Assembly (NCBI GenBank): GCA_025506515.1
Contig: CM046447.1
Location: 91,049,498 to 91,113,497 of the forward strand
DNA length: 64,000 nt
Origin: Flaveria trinervia
Lineage: Eukaryota; Streptophyta; Magnoliopsida; Asterales; Asteraceae
Direction of reading: 5' to 3'
In this document: in pieces, positions 10,991 through 20,245 of the stretch
Layout of the letters: the number at the start of each line of letters is the position of its first letter
How positions within the stretch are numbered: the stretch's first letter is position 1
Notes under the pieces: generated by a model
Database searches by the model: none
The model's input: only the letters and a program-made list of their open reading frames with translations
Told to the model about the DNA's origin: nothing
Program-made: the position numbers and the translations under genes

Positions 10991-11541
10991 ATCACCCGTT
11001 TTCCATCGTGCATATATTTGGGGTATTGTTCACTGGTCCATGCAGAAAGTGAAACATAAAGATAAAAGTTTATAGAACAGACAAGGCCTACAGTAAAGAG
11101 AACGAACAATATTCGTTCATATAGTTAATGTGTGCTCGCATATACAGTACAGAGTTCTATTTTACAGAAAAGAGTATTTTCTTATACAACATATAGAAAG
11201 TGTTTTATTGTTTACAAAACTCGAGCTCACTCAGCAACACTGACTTTTATACATTTTCAGTTAGCAGGTAATTATTGCTGAGGATGGCACGAGGGTGAAG
11301 CTACTCGGCAGAAAAAGTCTGACATCCACTCGTACTTTGTGTTGCTGTTGTTTTGTAATGCATATAAACAAGTCTTTTGTAAAGAGTCAATGATGATGTA
11401 TTGCTTAACAACAGTGTTTTAAATGAAGTGAATGGCTTTTGATAAATTATTTCTACTTCTTAAGCTTGTTTAATTGTAATGTTTAATGTTTTAATTGCTA
11501 TTATTGACCAACTGTGAGGTTTCCGGGAACGGGGCCTTACA

Positions 11542-11893
11542 AAACAAAATCCAACAAAAGCTAAAAATAACATAAAAAGTTCAATACCCATAGAATAAGG
11601 CGTTTTTAGGTCGGAACGACGACCTATGATTGTTTGTAGAATTGTGCTACTCGATCCAACAGTCATTTTGACTGGTTAGACACTCAAAACAAAACCTTCT
11701 AGCTTAAGTTATAGTCATTTTAATAAATCCTCCTTACACATACAGGTGATCTTGGGATACAAATACAAAATAGTTTGCTACTTCACATTTGGATCCACAC
11801 CATATTTCGACCTCATTATTTAGTCGATCTATAGATATAGAATTTATTAAATTTATATAATATTTTTTAAAAATCTTGATATCAATGCTTTGA
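11542..11893. other. Spacer after gypsy A, no gene seen
   Basis: AT-rich sequence right of the gypsy A 3' LTR. A minus-strand frame of 68 codons starts here, but it partly covers the LTR end and has no recognisable motif. I see nothing I can name. Confidence 0.5.
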
Positions 11894-12517
11894 TAGGGCT
11901 GTAAACAAGCCAAGCCAGGATGGGTGCAAATTCGAAGCTTATCGAGCCGAGTTGAGCCGACTCGAAAATTTTAACGAGCTCAAAACACCGGATCGAATTT
12001 GGCTCATGAAAAGCTCAAGCCAACTCGTGGCTTGTTCGAGCCGGCTCGATTTAATTTTTTATAACTTTTTCATATTAATCTATATGAAAACATAAAATAT
12101 ATATATTGTTGGATACTTCGTTCATAGGGGAACAAATATCATTATTTTGGATACAAACAATTTATTATTAAGTTATATATTTTTTAAACAAAATACTTAA
12201 TGTTTCTAAAAAGAATCCAATTTATTTTAAAAAATATTTTTAAAATCCTAATATAAAAATAATAATTATATAATAGTAGTAGTAATAATAATTATTATTA
12301 CTATATAAATATATATATACATATATTATATGCACCGAGTCACGAGCCGAGCCAACGAACCGAGCCACGAACCGAGCTCGAACCGAGCTAACCCCGGCTC
12401 GAGTTCGGCTCATTTAGAATTTTAGCCGAGCCAAGCCGGCTCATTTACATACGAACTTTTTTCGAGCCGAGCTTTTCTTGAGTGAACTTCGGGCCACGAA
12501 TTTTTCGTATATTCCAA
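11894..12517. mobile_element. hAT-like non-autonomous element (624 bp)
   Basis: Starts TAGGGCTGTAAACAAGCC. The subterminal zones are rich in GAGCCGAGC and its complement, with an AT-rich core and no open frame of note. The 11-bp sequence CAATGCTTYGA flanks both sides (11883-11893 and 12515-12525, one mismatch), compatible with an 8-bp hAT target duplication plus chance matches. The length and composition match the element at 30650-31272 (623 bp), which suggests one family. Transposition would need a transposase from elsewhere. Confidence 0.6.
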
Positions 12518-12525
12518 TGCTTCGA

Positions 12526-13493
12526 CCATTGACAATCCTTTACATACCTTTTATATTTTGACCATTTATTTATGTTCATAAACTAATTAGGAGAACTTGT
12601 CTTATTTAACACATCAATTTTTACCATATGTATAGATTTCATCAAAAGTCATTTCTCATCCACTACCTATTGTAACATTATTATCATGGGATGCTTGAGG
12701 GTGGGCGACTGCCTAGAATTCAATAGATTTCAATCTTATCAGAGGCTTGCTTTTAAAATAATATTATATTATATATGTTTGTATATATAAAAACTACAAT
12801 AGATTATTAACAAACTAATTGATAAACCCAATTACAATTTAATTAGAGTTGGGTTATACAAACACTCATTTATGTTATTAATACACCCTATTGTCTCTGT
12901 ATTTCTCCATGTATCTATATGTATGTATAGAAAGATATAGATAGCATAAAATAAATTGTGTGTATCAATAACATACCCTTTTAATAATCTTGATCAATTG
13001 AAACTTATGATCCATTAATATTTTAATTAGTTTAGTCGATCCAATCTAAACTCAATTCGGTTAAGTAAATTAGATTATTTTGTTACAATATTTTTATTTA
13101 TTGGTAAAACAATTATTGTCATGTTATAGATTTTTAACATACTGATTATTGACACTATATATTATAAGGCCTATTTTTTTATTCGCCTAGGTGGCCTAAA
13201 ATTATTCGAAGACTCTCGGAATCGATCCTGATTATTATACATAATGAATTTACTATAATATATAATCATCTTCAGTTTAGTTTTTATTGTGTATGTTATT
13301 TCATCTTAAAGATGTTTAATTGCAAGTTAGAGGAAAATTTATAGTTTCAAAGTCTTTTGCTACTCTTTAAGCATTCTCATGAAGCTTCATGGAATCTCCA
13401 TTACAACTTATCAACATATATAACAATCATAACATATTAATCTGAATCTACATATATATGACAATAATAGTGTTTGAGAACTTTACTTCATAG
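12526..13493. other. AT-rich spacer, no gene seen
   Basis: Host flank between the hAT-like element and the exon-like remnant at 13494. It contains a short imperfect inverted repeat around 12870-12980 (GTTATTAATACACCC against GTGTGTATCAATAAC). No coding signal, RNA gene or recognisable repeat family is visible. Confidence 0.5.
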
Positions 13494-13655
13494 GATTTTA
13501 AAGTATATGGCATGAGAGATGAAGACTTTGATAATGGAATTAAATAGGATGGTGCTGATTTGGAAAAGCAACAAAGAAGGCTTAAGAGGGAGAAGAAGTC
13601 AAAGCAAGATGAAAACCTAATGTGCCATGATGGTAATGGTGGGAACATTATTTGA
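13494..13655 (+). pseudogene. Possible terminal exon remnant of an unidentified host gene
   Basis: After an acceptor-like TTACTTCATAG a plus-strand frame runs DFKVYGMRDEDFDNGIK, then TAG, then a charged stretch containing EKQQRRLKREKKSKQDEN, to a TGA at 13653-13655. The TAG at 13545-13547 is itself preceded by a weak acceptor context, so the real exon may begin at 13548. I do not recognise the protein. The CACTA element starts 12 bp beyond the TGA, as if it had landed in a 3' UTR. No upstream exon is evident, so this may be chance. Confidence 0.25.
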
Positions 13656-13667
13656 ATAGTTTCATTT

Positions 13668-14070
13668 CACTATAAGAATTTTCATCTATGGTGATAAACC
13701 CTATGGCGACGACACACACTAGTCGCATAGGTCCACCTAAGGCGACGACAAGTCGTCGCTATAGAGAAATCTTGATTTTTGACTATCTAACCCTATGGCG
13801 ACGACTTGTCATTGCCATAGGTAGACCTATAGGACAAAATTTCGTCCTCGCCATAGAGTTCTCTTTGTCGTCATCATAGCCCCATTTAAATTGATTTTTG
13901 ATTTATTTAAATAAATATAAAAAAATAAAAATTAGTTGAAGCACTATGGTGATGACATGTCGTCGTCATAGGTTAAAACCTGTTTTTTTTTCCTCTAAAA
14001 AAGTTGGAGGGAAATAATCCCGCAATTATGAAAAGCCTATGACGACATGTCGTCGCCATAGAGTGAATTA
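13668..14070. repeat. CACTA 5' subterminal palindrome zone
   Basis: Repeated CTATGGCGACGAC and GTCGTCGCCATAG motifs, several joined head to head as GACGACATGTCGTCG-type palindromes (for example 13731-13762, 13947-13970, 14038-14062). In En/Spm elements such subterminal repeats bind the TNPA-type protein; that role is inferred here. Related copies recur at 15313-15326 and 15419-15443. Confidence 0.8.
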
Positions 14071-14085
14071 TTTTTCTAAATTAAT

Positions 14086-14143
14086 ATTAATAAAATTAAT
14101 TATTATTGGTATGATTATTATTATTATTAATATTATTATTATT

Positions 14144-14174
<31 letters not shown>

Positions 14175-14300
14175 AGCAATGTACATTATTATTATATGTA
14201 CTATTATTAATTAAAAGTAAAATAAATAAATAACAATATATTAAATAGTATTATGTTAGATGTTATTATTATATATAATAACTATAAACATTTAATGTCA
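14086..14300. repeat. ATT-rich microsatellite
   Basis: Interrupted (ATT)n/(TTA)n runs inside the CACTA element. The leucine/isoleucine-rich frame here is a repeat artefact. A longer (TTA)n run lies at about 15190-15285. Confidence 0.75.
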
Positions 14301-15085
14301 ATTTGGGCCAAAGATGTTTGGTCATGATATTTAAAGTCGGTTACATGCGACAAAAGTTAAGTATGATTGACTTATGATCATTGGTGTTGAATTTAACACT
14401 TTGATGCTAAATTATGTGAATTATGCTTGTTAATGATAAATTAAGTTTGATTATGTTTAATTATCATCACGAGTGTCAAACAATGTTAAAGATTTTAGTT
14501 ATGACAGTCAGGGTTGGTTAGACACGTCAAATGTTAGCTATGATCAAATTATGATTATTGGTGTTGCATTTCACACTTGATGGTAATGTGTGGGAAATTA
14601 AACTTATTACCGTAAATTAAGTTTGTTTATGCTTAATTATCATCGATAAGTGTCAAACATTATCAAATATATTTCATTATGATAGTTAGGGTTGATTACA
14701 TATGTCAAAGATTAGTTCTAATTGAATTATCATCATTCATGTTGAATTTCACACTTTGATGTTAATTTACATAGATATATGGTTAATTATCATCAATGAG
14801 TGTAAAAAAATGTTGAATATGTTTAGTTATGATGATTAAAGTCAATCACATACCTCTAAAGTTAACCATGTTCGAATTATTATGATTAGTGTCGAATTAT
14901 ATACGTTGATAGTAATTTATGATAAATCATGCCTATTAACAGTAAATTAAGTCTATTTATGCTTAAATGTTATCAATGAGTGTGAAAGAATGATAAACAT
15001 CTGCGATTATGATGATTAAGATCGATTACATACATCAATGGTCTATTATGATTCAACCATGATCAATGGTGTGAATTATACACGT
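14300..15085. repeat. Diverged tandem repeat of about 150-190 bp in the CACTA element
   Basis: At least four successive blocks share the ordered landmarks TTAGTTATGATGATTA, GATTACATAC, ATTATGATCATTGGTGTTGAA, CACACTTTGATG and TTAATTATCATC, followed by GAGTGTCAAACA. Blocks begin near 14320, 14494, 14670, 14818 and 14998 (the last partial). Divergence between units is high, so this is an old satellite-like array. Confidence 0.7.
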
Positions 15086-15240
15086 TTATAATAATATAAT
15101 AATAATAATAACAAAAGTTATATTCACAATAAATTTTTATTGACAATAATATTTTGATATTAAAATAATAATAGAATAATAAACATCAAAATTAATAACT
15201 ACTATTATAATAATAATAATAATTATTATTATTATTATTA

Positions 15241-15281
<41 letters not shown>

Positions 15282-15439
15282 ATATAAAATAACAAAAAAA
15301 AATTCGGAAAAGACCTATGGCGACGACATACACACTTTTGTATTGCCTCTTCTTATTTTGCCGCGTGTGTAGCCCGCCTTTCATTACAAAAATAAATTAA
15401 AAAAATAAAAACCTTATGACGATGACATGTCGTCGCCAT

Positions 15440-15770
15440 AAAGTTCAGATACCCCTAAATCTACACCAATCCTTATCTCTTCTTCATTTTCCCAAAACCC
15501 ACCACCACTAAACCTGCGAACTCAACTCCTTCCTACCGGCGAACCAACAACTAAAACTCACCACCACCACTCTTGTAACCCTCCATCTTACTCCCTTCAA
15601 CCCCCATCTCCACTCCTGTCACCCCCACCATCGAATAGCTTCAACTAACAGGATTTCATGCCAACACCACGACTCTTGGCCACATCACCACCCAAAACCC
15701 ATCACCACCATTTTTCTAACCACCATTCTTGTCAAAATCCAAAAACCGTCAACCCCACCACCGTAATTAA
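15440..15770 (+). other. Candidate 5' UTR of the CACTA gene
   Basis: A C-rich strip (CCACCACC repeats, few TA runs) that contrasts with the AT-rich surroundings. It ends in a donor-like AAG/GTGTGT near 15770 and is followed by about 950 bp of repeat-rich DNA before the ATG at 16719. It looks like an untranslated first exon followed by an intron. This is an inference from composition and position. Confidence 0.35.
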
Positions 15771-15789
15771 GGTGTGTATGTTTAACATT

Positions 15790-16680
15790 TCTTGTAAATT
15801 GTTAAAAATTTGTATTTTAATTGTTTATTAGTTTGTTTTGTTATAATGATAATATAAATTGTTTGAGTTAATTATTAGTTTGGTGTTGTTAGAATGATAA
15901 TATAAGTTGTTCATTAGTTTGTGTTGTTAGAAAGATAATATTATTTTTTGATTTGATTATTAGTTTGTGTTGTTGGGAGAACAATATGAGTTGTTTAAGT
16001 TGATTATTAGTTTGTGTTGTTGGGAGAACAATATGAGTTGTTTAAGTTGATTATTAGTTTGTGTTGTTAGAAAGATAATATAAGTTGTTTAAATTTTTAG
16101 AAAGATAATATTATTTTTTGGATTTGATTATTAGTTTGTGTTGTTAGAATGATAATATAAGTTGTTTGAGTTGATTACTAGTTTGTGTTGTTAGAAAGAT
16201 ATATAAGTTGTTGGATTGTTTATTAGTTTGTATTGTTAGAAAGATAATATTATTTTTTGATTTGATTATTAGTTTGTGTTGTTGGGAGAACATATGAGTT
16301 GTTTAAGTTGATTATTAGTTTGTGTTGTTGGGAGAACAATATGAGTTGTTTAAGTTGATTATTAGTTTGTGTTGTTAGAAAGATAATATAAGTTGTTTAA
16401 ATTTTTAGAAAGATAATATTATTTTTTGGATTTGATTATTAGTTTGTGTTGTTAGAATGATAATATAAGTTGTTTGAGTTGATTACTAGTTTGTGTTGTT
16501 AGAAAGATAATATAAGTTGTTTGGATTGTTTATTAGTTTGTATTGTTAGAAAGATAATATTATTTTTTTGATTTGATTATTAGTTTATGTTGTTAGTATG
16601 ATAATATAAATTGTTTAAGATGATTATTAATTTGTGTTGTTAGAAAGATAATATAAGTTGTTTGAGTTGATTAAAAATAT
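15790..16680. repeat. Tandem repeat of about 43 bp with a 310-bp higher-order period
   Basis: The basic unit is roughly TTGATTATTAGTTTGTGTTG plus TTAGAAAGATAATATAAGTTG, with variants such as TTGGGAGAACAATATGAG. The same ordered series of variants repeats with a period of 309-311 bp (15950-16258, then 16259-16569). It sits in the putative intron between the C-rich leader and the ATG exon at 16719. Confidence 0.8.
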
Positions 16681-17223
16681 AAGATGGTTGTAATTATTTT
16701 TTATTTTGTTTGAAGATTATGTCATCAAGTGTAGCAGGAGCGCATGGTGGTGACGGCAGAGGTCGGGACCCGCATGGACATGGTTATACACTCCCTTCAA
16801 GTTGCCAATCGTGTAAGTTACTATTAATTTTCAATACGCATCTTTTCATCGAATATATATCTTAAATTTTGCTAACTTTTTAATTTTATACATCAATTTA
16901 GCATCAAGTAAGAAAAAACATTCAATAGGAAGAAACTTAAACCTATTTGAGAAATAGAGAGCAAACAACAGCCAACCACTACCCATTCAATTTGATCACA
17001 CGGGTAAAAATATAAAGTCGTCGAAGAAACAATCAACTATTTGTTAGGGTTTTATCAAATCATGTTTCCATGGTTTCTTTTTATAATCCCACATGGGATA
17101 AAGTTCCAGATACTTTTAAGATATCACTATTTAATTTTCTTGAGGTGATTATTTTATGTAGTGTTTTATTGTATTTTGATTATCATACCCTTTATATATC
17201 TATTTAATTGCTTTCTTTTATAG

Positions 17224-17549
17224 GAATACTTTGACCTAGAGGCTCATCACACTTTAGATCATTGGTAGAAATTCAGCTTGGAATCCACATGGACTGCCAA
17301 CGAGCTTTTAGAGACAGAAAACATGACATGAAGAAACATTTTTTGAATGAAGGAGGTTGTGATGATATAGAGCGGGCTATGAGTCATCCCCTGAATGGCC
17401 AGAGTCAAGAAGCATGGGAGAAGGTAGTTGAGTTGTTCACAAGTGAAGAACATAAACGCCTTTCACAAAAAGGCTCAGACAATAGAGCTAAACAACTCTA
17501 TCCAAGTTTGCGTGGGAGTCGTTCCTATGCCCAGAGGCGATATCTTCAA
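17224..17549 (+). pseudogene. Exon 3 of the CACTA gene, first copy
   Basis: Acceptor TTTTATAG/GAATAC and donor CTTCAA/GTAAGA are both intact. The frame DRKHDMKKHFLNEGG...NRAKQLYPSL...RSYAQRRY is open from 17262, after the shared TAG and a one-base deletion. Compared with the second copy (25612 onward), this copy keeps the C-terminal half open and the second keeps the N-terminal frame. Confidence 0.75.
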
Positions 17550-17885
17550 GTAAGAAAACATGTATTATCCAAATATGTATTATTAGTTTTTTTCAAAATC
17601 ATAAATATTATTTTTAATGTTTAAAGGAGCAATAAACCAGGACCCCAAGCCACACTAAGACATGGAGGAGAGCACATTACAAGGAAGGGTTTGGATGGGT
17701 CAATTCGAGGGCAGAAGATGATTGGGTAAGTTTAAAACTTTTATTTTTATGATTTGTTAAATATGTTGTTATCATGTTTTTGTATGTTAGTAGTTTAATT
17801 GGATTTAATATATTGTTAGTATATTGTTTTTTAGTATGTTCTTTACGTTAAATGGGTCAAAATCACCTAAACATACGCCACTACA

Positions 17886-19893
17886 TGTAACACTCGGTTA
17901 TTTCTTAAAAAGAAAAGAAAGAATAAGAGTTGAAGAATAAAGAAAGGAAATGTCAATAAACCCAAGTTGAGGGGATAAATGTGTAAAAAGGACACAGTAC
18001 AAAAGTTGGTGTAAAGGTGGGCATGGCCGCCCACCCTCACTTCACATCACTATTTTTCTTCGGTTTAGAGAGAAAGAGCAAAGAAACCCACGGTTGAAGA
18101 AAAGAAGAAGAAGAAAATTGAATTCAAGGTAAGAATTCAAAGTTTTAAGTGTTCATGTTGGGTTTTTGTCTCGGTTATATGTTTATGTGCTTATGTGCTT
18201 GTCTGTGTGTCCGTGTGTGTGTGTTTTGGTGTGTTTTTAGGTGTTCGAACTCATTGCAAACGGGTTAAAAGGAAGAAACACCTAAGTTGCACCAGGTGAG
18301 TTTCTAGGCCCCGGTTTTACTTGTTTTAAACTTTTTTTGGGGCTGAAAATGTATTAAAACGATTTTCAAATGTTTATGTATGTATACCTGTATGTATTAT
18401 GCATGTTTGATGATGGTTCTTAGATGCTTATAGGTTGTTCATGCTTAGAATAGCCTTGGTAAGCTTAGAACAGATAGGTTTTGATGTTTGGATTCGAAAT
18501 TATCCTAGAAACAGGTTGAACAGAAGGTTTATGCGCCTAAATAAGGTACATGCGCCTGGAATTTGCCTTAGAAATGATAAGTTATCTCATGCGCCTGAAC
18601 AGTGCCCTCATGCGCCTAGAAAATTAGTCAGACGCCTAAGTGTAAGGCCATGCATCCCAATATTACCCATGGGTCTGATATTCCCATGCGCCTAAGTTTC
18701 CATACGCCTAAATAAACCAATGCATCTAAGTGTCCATGCGTCCGAATGGGTCATACGCCCGAATAGTGTCCATGCGCTTGAATGGTTCATGTGCCTAAGT
18801 GTTAAAACAGTTAAGTGTTGGCTGATGCAACTGTATAGTGATGAAGCGCCTAAACAGGGCCCATGCACTCAAATAGTGTCTAAGCGCCTAACACTTAGAA
18901 TTTATCACAGAATTCTTAGGAGTTTGTGCTCTTAGGGTTTTGACCGAGGTTTTACTAGGGTTTATTAATGATGGGTTTCATACATGATTATAATTGTTTT
19001 ATGATTGCTCTTTATTTTATTATTGTTATTAATAATATTATTATCATTATTAGTAAGTGACTTTACGTGGTGTGTTTATATTCGTAACGTAAAGTATTAC
19101 TAATAATAAAAGACGAAGAGCAATAAAGAAGAAAAGTGAAACTTTAATAAAATGTTAACAAGTCTTGCAAGCTTACAGGAGGTACACGACCATGTTGTCA
19201 TTAGCTCAACTGTGTTGCGGGTTAGCTACCCTATTATGCACACGGGGCCAGTCAATTGAGACTAGGGACCTTTGCAGCATACCCTAGGTGTCTGGGTCGA
19301 CCTTGTATACAGTATATAGAACCCCTTGTGGGATAAAGAAGGCCCAGCACCGTTCCCCCCCACGCATACAGTTTAGGGTATTGCTCATTGGTCCATACAC
19401 ATAGTGAAAGATAAAGATAAAAGAATGCAGAGTAAACAAGGCATACAGTAAAGATATAAAGCATTACCTATTTGTATAGTTAATGCGTGCTCATGTATAA
19501 AGTGATGAAGTTTTCATGGAAAGAGTATTTTCGTATATATACCTACAGAAAGTATTTATTTACTTTTAAAACTAGAACTCACTCAGCAACACTGACTTTT
19601 ATACATTTTCAGTTGGCAGGTAATTATTGCTGAGGATGGCACGAGGGTGAAGCTACTCGGCAGGAAAAGACTGACATCCATTCATACTTATTATGGTTGT
19701 TGTTTCGTAATGTAATTAAACAGCTCTTTTGTAATCAATTAAACAATAGTGTATTGCTTAACAATAGTGTTTTAATAAAATGAATGGTTTTTGTTAAAAT
19801 GATTCTGCTGCTAAAGTTTTAAATTTATAATGTTTTAAGGTATTTAATCCTTTAAATAACCAACTGTGAGGTCTCCGGGAACGGGGCCTTACA
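17886..19893 (+). repeat. Gypsy B 5' LTR (2008 bp)
   Basis: Starts TGTAACACTCGG, ends GGGGCCTTACA. Same order as the gypsy A LTR (donor at 18128/18129, mini-exon 18241-18295, CATGCGCC array, ACATTTTCAG at 19603-19612), but without the CCTTTCGAGGG minisatellite; a single CCCCTTGTGGGATAAAG sits in its place near 19322. Confidence 0.88.
18520..18900 (+). repeat. CATGCGCC array in gypsy B 5' LTR
   Basis: About seventeen degenerate units such as CATGCGCCTGAACAGTGCC and CATGCGTCCGAATGG. The 86- and 71-codon frames across it are rejected as proteins: they are rich in His-Ala-Pro from the repeat period and are not preserved between copies. Confidence 0.8.
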
Positions 19894-19896
19894 AGT

Positions 19897-19908
19897 TGGT
19901 ATCAGAGC
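19897..19908 (+). other. Gypsy B primer binding site
   Basis: TGGTATCAGAGC, a perfect initiator-Met tRNA complement three bases past the LTR end. Confidence 0.88.
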
Positions 19909-20245
19909 CAATGTTTAAGAGAATTGGGTTAAATAAACTTTTAAAACCTAAACTTAAAGTGAAAATGAGACAATTGGAGGGATGTCAGCCCGATTAGCTA
20001 GGTGACATCAGATATGTCTTTTCTTAATGTTAACGGTATTATGTGCGCATGCTATTTGATTTATGTGCTCTTAGTAGATTTAGAGACCGATTAAGTCAGG
20101 ATAGGAAATGCTTGGGGTATGAAGAGTAAAGTAAGTGGCTAATCACAACTGGCCACTGTAATTAGAGACTTACTATACTTGACATAAACTGAGTTGTTAC
20201 CTTGAATGACCATGTTAGTGTTTGAATCTTATAGAGTATTAGAGG

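Larger units (their letters stand above)
3572..11541 (+). mobile_element. Ty3/gypsy retrotransposon A (Tekay/Del-like chromovirus), 5' LTR truncated by copia A
   Basis: The order is partial 5' LTR (3572-4505), primer site, gag, protease, RT, RNase H, integrase, polypurine tract and full 3' LTR (9414-11541). The long LTR, initiator-Met primer site and a C-terminal tail containing a WETEEEMRQHYP-like motif fit the Tekay/Del chromovirus lineage. The coding region is broken by about ten frameshifts and at least one stop, so the element cannot supply its own proteins. Because the left half of the 5' LTR lies beyond the copia A insertion, the target duplication cannot be checked; the sequence after the 3' LTR is AAACA. 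Confidence 0.88.
9414..11541 (+). repeat. Gypsy A 3' LTR (2128 bp)
   Basis: Starts TGTAACACCCGG and ends GGGGCCTTACA. From left to right it holds a leader-like stretch ending in a good splice donor (AAG/GTAAGA at 9658/9659), an acceptor at 9761-9762, a 55-bp mini-exon (9763-9817) with a second donor, the CATGCGCC array (10040-10480), an AT-rich zone with (ATT)n, the CCTTTCGAGGG minisatellite, and an acceptor-like ACATTTTCAG (11251-11260). The 110-codon frame at 9536 and other frames here are not proposed as proteins. Confidence 0.88.

Noticed and set aside
12870..12980. Possible small MITE from an imperfect inverted repeat
   Set aside because: The arms are short and imperfect, and no target duplication was found.
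14039..14233. 64-codon Ile/Leu-rich frame
   Set aside because: It is a translation of (ATT)n microsatellite sequence.
18435..18935. Open frames across the CATGCGCC arrays (also 26939-27325 and 38024-38302), rich in His-Ala-Pro and Arg
   Set aside because: The frames follow the repeat period, are not kept between LTR copies, and have no domain. They are by-products of the array.
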